From Hofstenia miamia (taxonomy: Eukaryota; Xenacoelomorpha; Acoela), in contig SCFE01000081.1 of assembly GCA_004352715.1 (NCBI GenBank), positions 299,289 to 363,288 on the forward strand: a DNA stretch of 64,000 nt, given 5' to 3'. The notes below the pieces were generated by a model. It worked only from the letters and a program-made list of their open reading frames with translations. It did not search any database and was not told the DNA's origin. Positions 1-12,999 of the stretch are shown piece by piece (the first letter of the stretch is position 1; each line of letters begins with the position of its first letter). The position numbers and the translations under genes are program-made.

Positions 1-103
1 TTTCGTGTCCATTTTGTAGATCTGATATATCAGATATAATTAGAATTTTTGATTAAAAATGATGTTTTTTAAGACTTTCTTAAATTCATATAAGGCAATT
101 AGT

Positions 104-167
104 GAACAGAGGTGAAATGGTTTCACGCCCATCCATTTGAATTTATGGGTTCGATTTCTCTCTGTTC
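104..167 (+). other. tRNA-like fold (pseudo-tRNA or SINE head)
   Basis: The 64-nt segment opens with GAACAGAG and closes with CTCTGTTC, giving an 8-bp terminal stem. It contains a B-box-like GGTTCGATTTC and a central stem with a TTGAA loop. The D-arm is short or missing, so this is not a normal nuclear tRNA. It may be a tRNA pseudogene or the head of a SINE. A second element with the same GAACAG/CTGTTC ends lies on the other strand at 638-704. Confidence 0.35.
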
Positions 168-637
168 GACACTGGGGCTAAATGGGTATATTAGCGTGTA
201 TTATTTGATTAAAAGGCTATAAATTATTATACAGCTGTGTTTACTTTACACCACGAATCAGAAGGTAGAATATCGTAATACCAATAGAACGCAAAATTGC
301 AAAACGAACTATTGATAGTTAGAATACTCACAGAGCAATACCACTTGATCTTCAATTTTAAAATAGTATTAGTTTGTTAATACTGCTTGAAATACTATTC
401 TTAAATTTAAAACAGAATTCGTTTGTTTACATTTGTTTAGCTATTATCATTATTATTTTTATTATTATATAAAATTGCTAGCATTTCAGTTTTAGGGAGA
501 GATTATATTCTCACTCTTAATGTGATTTGCTTGCATTTACAGTTCTTCACTATATTCTATTAATATTTCCAGTAACTTTGTTTAATTTTTGAAATCAAAT
601 ATTACATTACTGAGAAACCTTGAACAAATGTTCTATT

Positions 638-704
638 GAACAGGCTGGACTCAAACCAGAAATCTCTCATTAAGAATGAGTGTGTTATCCTTCCACCACT
701 GTTC
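638..704 (-). other. tRNA-like fold, Lys-like anticodon loop
   Basis: Read on the minus strand, 67 nt begin GAACAGT and end CCTGTTC, and the pairing extends outward as ATTGAACAG/CTGTTCAAT. The anticodon-like hairpin has loop TTCTTAA (CTT, Lys-type). The T-arm is CTGG-TTTGAGT-CCAG and matches a B box. The D-arm is reduced. Together with the element at 104-167 it suggests a small tRNA-derived repeat family, although a decayed tRNA gene is equally possible. Confidence 0.35.
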
Positions 705-1189
705 AATAACAAAAATATATATTTCATAAAATGATTTTAAGTAGAAGAGAATGGAAATATATATTTTTAAGCATAAAAAAATTCACAAAAACATCAAGGC
801 TTGAATTTTAGGCGGCAATATTACCTGAAGCGGTATTATTCAAAATAACAATTTTTTTAGTTTAATAATTATTATTATCTTATAATAACGAAGTCCCATT
901 TCAATTAATGGCCGTGAAACCATTTCACTTATGTTCTTAAAATTTAAGAGATATCTGAAAATAATTGCTTTTGCTATATACACAAGAACAAATAAATTAA
1001 CACAAAATAACTGCGAAATTAATATATGTTGTTGGTGTCTAAAGCCGGCCCATAACTTTAAAAAAATACTAACATTTCTATAAATGACAATGCTATGTAG
1101 TAAATTGTGAGTTTCTATTGTATACATTTAGTGCTCTAAATACTTATGAGTGGATCTACAACAACACTCTGATTGGAGTGCCACATTTG

Positions 1190-1385
1190 AATTTGATTGC
1201 CTTCCCTTAATTTGGTATTTTAATTCTTTGGCATTTTCACTTTTGGTATTTTAATTCTTTGGCATTTTGTTTAGATTTGGCATTATATTTCTTTGGGATT
1301 TTATTTTTTGGTGCTTTAATTGTTTGCTCTTTTATGTCATAAGTATTTGGTTATTTATTTCTTTGGCATTTTAATTTTTGGGATT
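1190..1385. repeat. Imprecise tandem TTTGGCATTTT repeat
   Basis: The units TTTGGTATTTTAATTC and TTTGGCATTTT recur several times with small changes. The tract lies just upstream of the gypsy-like element at 1559. The remaining gene-free sequence between 168 and 1558 shows nothing recognisable. Confidence 0.5.
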
Positions 1386-1558
1386 AAATGTAATTACCCC
1401 CTTGGCAGATACCAAAAAGAAAATGCCAAATACATGCAACACAAAAAAACAAAAAACTCCCCACCACAATGTGATGGACATTCCAAAAAAGTATACTCTT
1501 TTGAAAATGAAATTATTTAAAACCCTAAAGGAAAAAATCAAACTGTAAATGCTTTGAC

Positions 1559-1744
1559 ATGCTCCAAGACAAAAACAAAAAACTACTATGTGAAATCATG
1601 CTACTCAGGGAAGACAAAGCTAAACTCTTAGACAACTATCAAACTAGTGAAATCAAAAAAGACAAAATGCAAAAGAAACTAAAAGAGATGCAAAGCCAAA
1701 ACCACCACCTTTTCATCAAAAACAAATCACTTAAAAACAAATGA
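1559..1744 (+). pseudogene. Coiled-coil ORF of the gypsy element (gag-associated)
   Basis: A 61-codon open frame rich in Lys, Glu, Gln and Leu with heptad-like spacing reads as a coiled coil, and the similarity continues out of frame to about 1850. A comparable Lys/Gln-rich coiled coil sits upstream of the protease in the minus-strand copy (about 14450-14930), so it is probably part of the family's gag. It has no recognisable enzymatic motif. Confidence 0.45.
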
Positions 1745-2200
1745 AATCCTCCAATGCAAAGCACAAACTGCTAATAAAATTTTGGAACATAACAAAAACT
1801 TGTTAAAGCAACTAGAAGAATGCAATCACCACAACATGCAGAGTAGAGTCACTCAGGGCCTCTTTTTTGTTTTACCTTAATTTTTAAGGCACTCTAAAAT
1901 TTATTCTGTGCTATTCTTTTAATTAATTGTTAATTTTGTCAATTTTTGATTATTTTGAACCTAAGTTTCAAACTAGATGATTGTCCCCTCAGAGCTTTTG
2001 TATTATGTGTATTTGCTCAGTTAATATGTGAGGGAAAACTAACTTTTGTAAAGAATGGTAAACATTTACCTACTCTTGTATAAATAGGGCATACTATTGT
2101 AAGCAAACAATGTAGGAGAATTCCTCTGTGCCTGGGGTGATAACTTGCTCCTTGACAGATGTGAGCCTATATTGTGGTCACTTTAGGGCTACATATAGGG

Positions 2201-3411
2201 ATAGGAAATAAAAGAACATGCACAAATTAAAACACACCTCAAATATATTATGCTGTTGGCAAACATGAATATGTGGTAACTACACATTTATTAATATCTT
2301 ATTACATGAACTGAGTAGATAAACAGAACTGTTATGATGTTTCTTTACTGTATTTGGTTTTGTATTCTACTGGGTGTGAGTCAGCTAGGATGGATTTCCT
2401 CTGACCATGATCTATTTCACCACCCATCAATGTGCAATGTCACCTTATGTGTAGTTTTACATTTGGCAGCTCTGTGATCTGATGCTGTCACTGAGCTCTG
2501 ATTCTATTCTTACTGTTCTTAGTGATATTTTGGCCAGTCTTGTTCTTCTAGAATTTGGATTGTGTACCTATGCCCCACTACCATCTGTTAAGTGCTTTTA
2601 TTTCTCTGACACAGTTGGATGATTCTCCTACATTATTGGAATTGTTATTGGAACCTTTTTCCTTACTTTACTTTATTTGTTTTCTTGTTCTTATGGAAAT
2701 GGACTTTTCTAATTCTAGTAATGGGACTCCCACTCAGGGTTTGCTCTGTGTGAGCTCTGGCAGCTTGGCCACTGTCCCTCACACTGCTGGACTTAATTCT
2801 GTTGTNATAGGAAATAAAAGAACATGCACAAATTAAAACACACCTCAAATATATTATGCTGTTGGCAAACATGAATATGTGGTAACTACACATTTATTAA
2901 TATCTTATTACATGAACTGAGTAGATAAACAGAACTGTTATGATGTTTCTTTACTGTATTTGGTTTTGTATTCTACTGGGTGTGAGTCAGCTAGGATGGA
3001 TTTCCTCTGACCATGATCTATTTCACCACCCATCAATGTGCAATGTCACCTTATGTGTAGTTTTACATTTGGCAGCTCTGTGATCTGATGCTGTCACTGA
3101 GCTCTGATTCTATTCTTACTGTTCTTAGTGATATTTTGGCCAGTCTTGTTCTTCTAGAATTTGGATTGTGTACCTATGCCCCACTACCATCTGTTAAGTG
3201 CTTTTATTTCTCTGACACAGTTGGATGATTCTCCTACATTATTGGAATTGTTATTGGAACCTTTTTCCTTACTTTACTTTATTTGTTTTCTTGTTCTTAT
3301 GGAAATGGACTTTTCTAATTCTAGTAATGGGACTCCCACTCAGGGTTTGCTCTGTGTGAGCTCTGGCAGCTTGGCCACTGTCCCTCACACTGCTGGACTT
3401 AATTCTGTTGT
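2201..3411. repeat. 605-bp direct duplication flanking a single N (likely assembly artefact)
   Basis: Positions 2201-2805 are repeated at 2807-3411 with no difference that I could see, and the only base between them is N at 2806. This is how an unmerged overlap between contig ends looks. The ORF carried by both copies is therefore one ORF. Confidence 0.85.
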
Positions 3412-4596
3412 TGTTTTGCCAACTCCTACTCCCACTAAACCTGTTTCTGGTGTATCTTATGTATACTCCGCCTCATTCTGAGTCGCCAACACCTGAGGTT
3501 CAACAACTCAGAGAAGCCCTAGCCAAACAAATCTCACTGCATCATTCCTGTGAAGCCTGCTTTGATGTCCTACAAGCTGAAATGAGACAGCAAGCCACTG
3601 TTGCTTGGCAGCATGAGAGANNNNNNNNNNNNNNNNNNNNNNNNNNNNNNNNNNNNNNNNNNNNNNNNNNNNNNNNNNNNNNNNNNNNNNNNNNNNNNNN
3701 NNNNNNNNNNNNNNNNNNNNNTCAATTCAATCTCTGCCTTGGAGATGCAAATTCAGGAAGCATTCCCACAAGCTCCTCCAACTCCCCCAGAGGAACCTGA
3801 TTATGTAACTCACTCACATTTGGATAAGGCTCTTGATGCCCTTTCAGAGAAATTCTCAACAGTTATATCACAGGCAATGTCTGCCCACCTTTCTAATGCT
3901 TTGTCAGCACCTACTCCATCCCCTGTGATGCCACCATTCATTACCCCCATTACCTATTTTATAAGTGGAGTGCCTACCTTCACTCAATCTACCATAACTA
4001 CAGTAGCTACTCCAAGCTCTTGTACCGCAAGTGCAACAGTTGTGCCTTTGGCACCCATAAATGTCTCAGTCACCCCAACTACTATGATTGTTCCACCTTC
4101 TCCTCTGTGTGACCCTATTGGATCTACAACAACTCATGGACCATGCTTCACTCAATCTATTTTGCCCAATGAAGCACCAGTGAACAAACAATCAAATCTC
4201 TTTAATAGACACTCAGTACTGCCTAAATTTACTGGCAAAATTGACGAAATCTCACAGTTGTTTGATGAGTGGCTCTTTCTGTTCAAGTTAATGATGAAGC
4301 AGCATAAAACCACTCAGGACGCCACTGCTGCACAATTTCCCATATTCCTTCAAGGCCTTGCATACAACCAGTATATGATGCTGGACAGGGAAGTCAAAAC
4401 AGATTACCAGTTACTCTTTGGTCACTTTGATGACCACTACAAAGCACCTCACATCAAACAGCAGTATAAGACACTCTTATGTGATCTTTCCTTCAAGAAG
4501 GGAGATGATGTGAGAACCTACATAATGCAAGTCAATAGACTCTTTTGCCTCAGCAAACTAACTCCAGAATACTTGAGACACAATCTCTTTCCTTAA
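3161..4596 (+). pseudogene. gag-like polyprotein region
   Basis: After a short ORF (3161-3481) and a 101-base gap (3621-3721), an open frame runs to 4596. It has a Pro/Thr/Ser-rich middle and a C-terminal part containing a 'LPKFTGKID...QLFDEWLF' stretch. Retrotransposon gag proteins of the Ty3/gypsy class have a similar capsid entry (F.G....W...F). No CCHC knuckle is visible before the stop. The assignment rests on motif shape and position upstream of the protease. Confidence 0.6.
3621..3721. other. Assembly gap (101 N)
   Basis: Unknown sequence inside the gag-like region. Apparent ORFs crossing it are not reliable. Confidence 0.99.
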
Positions 4597-5331
4597 ATTT
4601 GTTGGGGATTCCCTGCTACTATCAGGAGCTGCCTTGAACTTCTATTGTTTTGTTAGAGCATGGGATGCTCTCAGTGATGGTAATCTTCTGCAACCTTCAT
4701 ACTGCTTGAGCTGCTAGAAGCACCCTGTGATTCTACAGCAGCTGGCCAGCAGATTAATCTCACAGGAAGCCAAAAACAATCAGCTGCAAGACAGGCACAA
4801 TGTAACACTGCTCAACTAAAAGCAAACCAAGGCTTTTAAATAATTTCCACTCCAACAGTTTTGAACAAACTGACACCTATCTCAAAAACTATGGGACATC
4901 AGGAACATAACTTCCAGAGCCCACTAATATATACAATTCCTCAACAATTGAGTCCAATAACTCCATTGACTACCATAACACCTCCTTCTCTTGTCAATTG
5001 TCAACCCCCTGTTAGACAACCTCAACAACAAAATATATTTAATTGATAACCATCTAAAAGACTTAGAAATGCCAACACCAGGTAAAAAACTTATACACTC
5101 AAGTCTACCACCTACTGCTCTAGATGATAACCTGAAATTAAAAATGCCTCTGTGTAATTTATCAGGCAAAACTGATGGGACCTCTCCCACCTTCAAAGAA
5201 TTGCTGTTCTCCTATGAACAACATTTCATCATCCAGAAAGCAGTGCAACAACATGCCCTTGCTCAGGAACTGTAGTAGTAACAACCAATCTAGATAAAAA
5301 TACCATACCTGTTACTATCAAACGCAAAATT

Positions 5332-5709
5332 ATGCAGGCAACCATTGACACTGGAGCCTTGGTATCAATTATTGCTGACACCTGTACAAAACAAATCAGC
5401 ATAAATTGTCATAATATCAAAGCTCATAACCATCATTTAATTAACACCTCAGGTAACTATTTATATACAAAGGGGCTAGATGAAAACCTACAATTCACCA
5501 TATCTAAGAATATATTTACACATGATATTCCCATAGTCAATACCACAAATCACACACTACCCTACAAATTGATACTTGGCAAATACTTCTTAGAGAAGTA
5601 CCAATGCATCATGAATTTCATGGATAAAACTTTAACAATATTTCTGAAAAATAAAGACATTACCAATCACCTTCACAATCCGTTATTCTTTGACCATCAG
5701 AGCCAGTAA
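5332..5709 (+). pseudogene. Retropepsin (aspartic protease) of the gypsy element
   Basis: A 125-codon open frame begins with the active-site signature IDTGALVSIIAD and continues to the conserved 'LILGKYFLEKYQC' segment, which corresponds to the ILG motif near the end of retropepsins. The equivalent region of the minus-strand copy (13974-14340) shares the NTTNHTLPY-like and LGK.FLEKYQC segments, so both belong to one family. The frame is intact locally, but flanking pol frames are broken. Confidence 0.75.
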
Positions 5710-5727
5710 CAATTGAGCTCTTCAGCT

Positions 5728-5978
5728 GGCATTTCATCACACTTATTTCTGACCAACCACTTCAACAGACATTGTAATTAATGATCAACACAGCTTTAAT
5801 GCCAAAAAGTCATCATCTTAGCATCAACCCTCTAGTGTAGAAANNNNNNNNNNNNNNNNNNNGGCATTTCATCACACTTATTTCTGACCAACCACTTCAA
5901 CAGACATTGTAATTAATAATCAACACAGCTTTAATGCCAAAAAGTCATCATCTTAGCATCAATCCTCTAGTGTAGAAA
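5728..5978. repeat. 116-bp duplication across an N gap (assembly artefact)
   Basis: Positions 5728-5843 recur at 5863-5978 with only a few substitutions, separated by 19 N (5844-5862). The likely cause is unmerged overlapping ends or two haplotypes placed in tandem. Confidence 0.8.
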
Positions 5979-5997
5979 CAATACTGTCACTACTGCC

Positions 5998-7460
5998 TTG
6001 CTAAATGAAAGTAACAAACTAATAAAAACAACACCAGAAAACATAAAACTAAATGTGACCCTACTAATTACAGTTGTTTCTAAAAAACCTAAAAAAGTGC
6101 TTTCACTGGATATCATTGACAGTCCACCAACTAGCCAAATGATACTGAAAGTGAATAAAACCTCACATCCTCACCTGACTAACAGTGATATTGAATCATT
6201 AAACTCAATCTTAAAAGACAACCAATCTGTCTTTAATTTCAACATCATCAGTGTAAGAAAAGCAATTGAGGAATAACACTGCATCAATATTATAAACAAC
6301 ACACCAATTCAATAACCAGTTTGCCCAGTGCCAGAGATCTTAAACATGAATACTAAAAAATAATCACCAAATTACTAAACAGTGGAATTATTTGACCATC
6401 AAAAACCCCATATGCTTCAACTACAGTCTTCATCAAGCAAAACAAAAATACTGATTATGTATAGATTTCAGGAAGTTAAACAATGTCACAAAAAAGGATG
6501 CCTACCCTCTTCCTCACATTGAACAAATCCTATATACATCCTTTCAATATTCCTTTTTCTCAACATTAGACCTGTGTAAAGCTTATTGAAAGGTGTCAAT
6601 GTGTAAAAGAAATATAGAGAAAACAGAATTCATAACACCATACAGTCACCTTTCAAAGATGTTACCAATCTAATCCAAAACAAAACTCATCAATTAGATT
6701 AAGGCATTGCTGCCTACATTGACGACATATTGATTGCATCCAGAACAATTCCTGAATGCCTACAAAAACACAACCAAATTTTAAGCCTACTCAAAACATC
6801 CAGATTAAAGGTCAAGGCACCAAGTGCAAAATATTGCAAACATCAGTAATATTCCTTGGTAGACAAATACAGAAAGGCAAAATCACTTTCAAGGCAGCTG
6901 CTTATAACATAATTAAAAACATTACCCTTCTTAATAATAAAGATGTCTAATGTATCCTAAGCTTTTTTAAATACTACCAAAAATTTATTCCAAATATTGC
7001 TGAAAAACAATTCACATGTCAAACTTACTCAAAGCCAAGACACCTTTTTCAAGGACATGTGATCACCAGAAAGTGTTAAACAAATTAAAACTAGAGTTAC
7101 AATGCTTACCTAGCCTTAATACACCTGATTTCTCCAAATAATTCATATTTGACTGTGATGCCTGTTCAGTTGTTATAGGCACAGCATTAAGCCAAATAAT
7201 CAATGGCATAGAATGCCCCATACAATTCTTCAGTAGGGAACTCTGCCCTGCACAATTATATTACAGTTCAACAAAAGTTGAGATGCTCACACTTACTGAA
7301 AGTTAAAAAAAGCTTCAATACTTTCTTCAAGGACAGCCCCACTTTACAGTCTGCACAGATAATTCTGGTATAAGCTGGCTCAAAAAATTCTCAGGAGACC
7401 AATCCAATATCATCACTAGATGGATTGAATACATAACCAATTTCAAATTCACCATGATTC
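5998..7460 (+). pseudogene. Reverse transcriptase and RNase H remnant
   Basis: The region starts with an open frame (5998-6276) matching the N-terminal linker of RT in the minus copy. The RT active site is visible as AYIDDILIAS at about 6712-6740. RNase H appears at about 7140-7460, with FDCDAC, QFFSREL and FTVCTDNSG-like segments. Many stops and frame changes interrupt it. Catalytic integrase motifs are absent from this strand after 7460. Confidence 0.7.
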
Positions 7461-7877
7461 CCTGAAAGTAAAACAGAATACCAATGCTGACCTATTGACA
7501 GCATTACCATGATACCACCACTATATTGTGAAACCTACTTAGGACAGAGTTCCTTTTCCTTTCATCTCACAATCAGCTTACAACAACTTACCAGAAATTG
7601 ACAATGTTGTTAACATACTGTTCAGTATCAGTTAATGGAATGTTGATTCTGCAGTTTTTCTTATGTTTTGAGGGCCATACAGGTTGCATTACTGTGGTAT
7701 GAATAAGAAGTGAGGGAATATAATAGTTGCTCTCTGTTGCTACACATTCTTTGAGTAAAATTTCATTTGTTCATGTAAGTTCTAGCCAAGCCATCCCTAT
7801 GGTTACAGAATAGTTCACCTGTCCACAAACTATGTGCTACCATAGGCAATCTGATGGTAAGTGTGGATAGAACTTTG

Positions 7878-10182
7878 CTATGTTTTCTTCTGATATTTGA
7901 AGTTTCTACATTGTACATTCAACAGTAATGTTGATAGTTGATTTTTATACCATTTTTCTCTAAAGAAAATTTTCATTAAAGATAGAGAATCTGTTTCTTT
8001 TAGTGTTGTGAATTGACATGGTACAATAATAGATTCTTCAGGTTTTGCTATTGTTGTCCAAGTGTGGTAACTTGTTAAATCTGTTTTAATCCATTCAAGT
8101 TTTTTCAGATTAATTTTGGTTTCCAATTTCTCTATGTTGTTATTATCTACTTGTTGTTGACAAGGTGTTAACAATAGCTGCATATAAGTAAGAAAATACT
8201 CCTGCATTTGTAGTGTGGTATTTGTTTGAGGTTTAAGCTCTATTATTTTTATTGGGATATGATCTCTCCCATCTTTCTTGAACTTGTTTGTCTTTGCAAT
8301 TTTGTTATATGAGCATTCTGGATAGTGCTGATTGTGGTAGTTAGTTAGAATTTTGTTCCTTATAACAAAGAGACAATGTTTAGACTTTTCATAATAGTTT
8401 GTATTAGAATGTGGTATTCTTTGTTGCAAGTGTATTGAAGAAAGAGGAGCAAAAAATATCTGATAGATTAGCATATTTAGTTTTGCTAGTGGCACCCCAA
8501 ATGATTTTCATATTTTATCTGATAATAATTGAATATCACATATTGTAATAGCAAATTTATTGGTGATTAGTGAAATCAGAAGTGTTCCTAACAGATTTTC
8601 TGTTTACTATTCTACTGTAATATTCTTCAAGTTAGTTGTGAGTTTGGTATTTTTACCAGGTGGAGGCATTAACAGCAAAGTACTGAATAAAAGCAAATTC
8701 TTGAGGTTTGCAGAGATAGGAATGATAGCCATCTCATGATATTTGGTTTTTCTGAGTTGTTCCCTTTTCTGTTTAGATATGGGTAAAGGTAATGTTGCAT
8801 CCTCAGTTAAATAAATTGATATTAGCCATAGCACAGATTTAGCATTACAACCAGGTGCTTGTTTTTCTTCAAGGAATGAATATTGAAAGTCAGTGTGAAC
8901 TTGAATATCTAATGATTTCTAAATATTACTGATAAGACACTCTACTGAATAATGATAGGTTTGTGATGGAGATGATATCAAAATGGTGGGCCAAACATTA
9001 TCAGTTGGTCTATCTGCCTTTATAGTTTCCCAAATGGTATTAACTTCATTGAGCATATTAACTGATTGTGTATTAGCAAAGGAAACATGAATGTCTGTAA
9101 TTTTGTTAGGAGCAGGTTTATCTGCTATTAGTTCATATGATTGTGCTTGTAGTAAAGCATCAATAGCTAGGCACTAGTTAACCATAATCCAGTGGTGAGG
9201 GCATATTCTATGTAAAAACAAATCAATGTGAACTATAGCAGTTGTTGAATTACAAAACTCTTGTAAACCCAAAACACTAAAATTTTGAGGCTTTATAATG
9301 AAAAATTTATCCACACTTAATTCTAATTCATAAAGATCAGAATCACAGTATTTACTATTATTGAAATCAGTAAGAATAACAACTAAGCAAATCTTGTTTA
9401 ATTTTGCCAAATGATATAATAGAGATAATTTATCTATGATTTTAGTATGACAAAGTTCTTCTTGTTTGATAACATTAGTAATTAAAATTTTTTCTAAAGA
9501 GAGATTGATTTTTTGGTGGTAAAACCAAATTGTCCTAGTATGCAAAGAGTTTATGTAAATTATTAAGACAAAATGGATTATCAAAACAAGTGTGTACTGT
9601 ACTATGAAAATAAAAGCAATTGAGATCTTCATTCATTGAGTGTGGGTAATAAATCAGATTTTCACTGCTGGATGTTTTTGAGCATTGATTGAGAATTGTA
9701 TTGTTGAAGTACTAAGAGAGGGCTGTGATGTATCCAATTGTTTTTTGAATTCTGATTTCATTTCTATGGAGATTTGTGATTTGACAATATAGTGCACTTT
9801 CTAAATAATGATAAAATTAGGATGCAGTGTTTTACTGCCAACAGCAGAAGTTCTACAATGATGTTGTTNNNNNNNNNNNNNNNNNNNNNATTATCAAAAC
9901 AAGTGTGTACTGTACTATGAAAATAAAAGCAATTGAGATCTTCATTCATTGAGTGTGGGTAATAAATCAGATTTTCACTGCTGGATGTTTTTGAGCATTG
10001 ATTGAGAATTGTATTGTTGAAGTACTAAGAGAGGGCTGTGATGTATCCAATTGTTTTTTGAATTCTGATTTCATTTCTATGGAGATTTGTGATTTGACAA
10101 TATAGTGCACTTTCTAAATAATGATAAAATTAGGATGTAGTGTTTTACTGCCAACAGCAGAAGTTCTACAATGATGTTGTTC
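7878..10182 (-). pseudogene. 3' ORF cluster downstream of pol, function unknown
   Basis: Open frames at 9632-9174, 9170-8607 (one in-frame stop near 8925) and 8495-7878 follow each other on the pol strand. The first begins with a strongly hydrophobic segment of about 25 residues that could be a signal peptide or membrane anchor. No fusion-peptide, furin or Cys pattern identifies an envelope protein. It may be an extra gypsy ORF or an unrelated element. The false duplication at 9577-10181 disrupts its start. Confidence 0.35.
9577..10181. repeat. 292-bp duplication across an N gap (assembly artefact)
   Basis: Positions 9577-9868 recur at 9890-10181 with one visible substitution (ggatgcag versus ggatgtag), separated by 21 N (9869-9889). 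Confidence 0.85.
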
Positions 10183-10305
10183 ATAGTGTTGTATAGAGTG
10201 TGATCTGGAACAATTGCTGGATTGAGATGAAAGGGGGATTGTGAGTGATGACATTTTGTGAATTGTGGTAGAACAAGCAGCTGTAAGACTGATTCTTCTT
10301 GAATG

Positions 10306-10882
10306 TTAGCAAAATAAGTCTTTTGGTAGTTTGGCAGTGCCTGATATGGACCCCTCAGTGATTTGACTCTCCAAGCAGTACCACAGATAGGGAATCAAAG
10401 TTGAATGGCCACTCAAACTTGTGAACTCTCCAAGCTGTACCACAGAGAGGAGGTGGGGGTTCAACACATCCATGTGAAAATCAGTTGATTGTGATGGGGT
10501 CATTGCTCCCATAATAGGATCATAGTTTCCACAGGCATCTAACCTGTCCAACTTATATGAGTGTGGACTCCTATTACAGTGTGTGTGCCACACTCTATGT
10601 CTGTGGTTGGACAGCTACTCCAGTGGTTTGCTATTGCTGCTAAACATTTTGTAGAATGTTCTCTTCATTCTCTGGCAAGCTAAATAAATAATTTAATTTG
10701 AATTCCCAATTTTTGGGATTGTTTGTGTCAGTAGTGCATACCCTGTGGGAAGGCACAGTATATAGTGGTTTTATGACAACCTTAGGATATGTCCCAGAAC
10801 TATCAAAATGTTGCTTAGGAACATTGTCTAGCTTAGACATGTCAAGGTAAGTGTCATTGTTAGGAAACCAAATGCTTTGCAT
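10306..10882 (-). pseudogene. Two short unassigned ORFs between integrase and the 3' cluster
   Basis: Frames 10882-10640 (80 codons) and 10593-10306 (95 codons) lie on the pol strand just after the integrase remnant. They could be the integrase tail or the 5' part of the 3' ORF. No motif was recognised. Confidence 0.25.
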
Positions 10883-11162
10883 TCAGTGAATATGCTTGTG
10901 TATTGCAATATAACAAGATCTTTATACAGCAAGCAGGTGCTCTCTAAAGTTACCACAATTAGTAGCCTTTGTTGACCAAAGTGAGAGACACAACCCTCTC
11001 AACTGAAGTTTGGCCTTCAACTTCAACTCAACACAGATCAGCACTCTGTGTGCAAGGGGTCACCAGAGGATTCTTAGGATCAAACTAGCCAGGCATACTT
11101 CCAACAGCATGGTCCAGACCTGGATCTTAGGTTTCACCCACTGAGTTGGTATGTTGACTTTT

Positions 11163-11560
11163 TCAGTAACCCAACCTTATCTCCAACCTTGTGGGGCTCT
11201 CTGTAAATCTGTTTGTTGTAGTTTTGTATCTGGTGAACTCCACTTTTTTATTTGCTGCTTCATGTCCAAAGATGGCTTTAAAAGGTGTAATACCTGTTGT
11301 TACATGCACAGAGGTATTGTAGAAATATAAGATGTAAGCAATGACAAACCTAAAAAATTTTTCCACTCATGTGGCTGTCACTGCACAAATGAGTTTGATT
11401 GTGGTTTTATTTAGCCATTATACTGCACCATTGCTTTGTTGGTGATATGGTTCTGTGTGCTCATGCAGTATTTCTAGCTGTTGTATAGATCTTTGGTCAA
11501 TGAACTTTGCAATTGTTTACCATGATTGGTTACAATAGTAGACATTGGTCCCAAGTGGAC
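11163..11560 (-). pseudogene. Integrase remnant of the gypsy element
   Basis: The frame 11366-11163 carries 'YNTSVHVTTGITPFKAIFG', the typical end of the Ty3/gypsy integrase core (YN..vH..TG.sPf...fG). Sequence up to about 11560 shows further integrase-like but broken frames. The zinc-binding HHCC domain was not identified. Confidence 0.7.
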
Positions 11561-12318
11561 TTTCCAACAATATAATAATGTTGATGCTATGGTTTGAGCT
11601 GTTTGATCAATAATGGGTATCATGCATACATATTTAGTAAAATTAGCAAAAATAAAAGCTGTTCTATGTTGACATGGACAACTTCATTTGATGAGGATGA
11701 TGTAATTTTTTTTAGTTCTCAACATTGCATTGGGAAGTGAGCAGTGTTAGTGATGACACATGTAGTACATTTATTAATGATGTCATAGACAATTGAGCAA
11801 AGTCTCAGACAGATCAATTTAGAATTTAATGTCAGCTCAGTTTTTATAACACCAATATGACCACATTCATGAATTTTGTGGGTTACTTCCCTTTTATAGT
11901 ACTCCAGTAGTGCTATTTGATTATGGTATTTTTCAACAACAAAGAGAAGGCCAATTGCAGTAAGGTTCCAAGTATAAGAGTTTGGATAATTTTTTTTCTA
12001 ATTGTAAATCTGGTTGTTTAATCTTGTTAATAATTTGTGATAATTGAATATCATTGTGTTGTTGATTATTTCTTCCTCAGATAATTCTTCCTTTCAATGA
12101 ATATCTAATATAGGGTTACCTTGTCTATCTGTGTTGATGACTGGCAGGCTGTCATATGCAGATTTAGAAATAAATGGAAATGTAACCTTATTATAAGTTT
12201 GTTTTGGATCATTGCAATGGTATTGCAGAAGGGCCATCATTAAATTTGCATCTATGTGCTGTTTTCCTTTATGGTGTACAATTGTAATTAAAATTTGTTA
12301 GATATTCTATCCATCATA

Positions 12319-12530
12319 CTATAATGTTGGAACAATCTCCAGAAATTTTTTTAACCAATTAAGGCTGGAATTATCCATACAGACTGTAAAGTGTGATTGC
12401 CCAAGGAGGAAGTAATGAAACTTTTTAAGGCTTTTCACTGGAGTAAGAATCTCATCTTTTATTAAGCCATAATTAAATTCATTAAGTTTCAATTTATGAC
12501 TGAAAAATTGTATTGGTGACACAGTTCTAT
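12319..12530 (-). pseudogene. RNase H remnant of the gypsy element
   Basis: The open frame includes 'SPIQFFSHKL' and 'HFTVCMDNSSLNWLKKF', which match the RNase H segments of Ty3/gypsy pol (FFSR.L, F.v.TDH..L.wL). The plus-strand copy has the same segments near 7220-7390. Confidence 0.7.
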
Positions 12531-12999
12531 TTATAAATTAATAAGTTTTGCATCAATGGCTACATAGCTAGTATCATGGTTGATGATAAATTCTTTAGAA
12601 AAATCTTGTGTATTTACTCTTGGTAATATTTCTTAATTCCATTTTAAATTGTCTAATTCAGTTTGATGATGCCAAGTCCAATCAAATAGTGTTTTCTTTT
12701 TTAAAAGGTTGGACATGTTAATTGTTTTATCAGAAATGTTAGGTATGAAAACTTGGTAATAGTTGGAGAACCCAAATATTTGCTGAACATCCTTTTTGTT
12801 ATTAGAAGGCATAATTTTATTGATTGTATCACAGTTGTTCTTATTAAGACTAATTGTATTGTGTTCTATATGATGACCTAAGAAAATTACTGATGGTTAT
12901 AATTTTTTACATTTTTTACTATTGATTTTTAAACCTGATTGTTACATTTTTTACTATTGATTTTTAAACCTGATTGTTGTAATATATTAAGTATGTTGT

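Larger units (their letters stand above)
1559..7560 (+). mobile_element. Degenerate Ty3/gypsy retrotransposon, plus-strand copy
   Basis: In order it shows a coiled-coil ORF, a gag-like region, a retropepsin, reverse transcriptase and RNase H remnants. It ends inside or just after RNase H; no integrase is seen on this strand. Stops and frameshifts are frequent in pol, so it is dead. Two stretches (2201-3411 and 5728-5978) contain assembly duplications. The element meets the 3' end of a minus-strand copy of the same family at about 7600. I could not define LTRs. Confidence 0.8.

Noticed and set aside
8607-9632. Calling the gypsy 3' ORFs an envelope gene
   Set aside because: Only a hydrophobic segment supports it. 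No fusion peptide, cleavage site or Cys pattern was seen.
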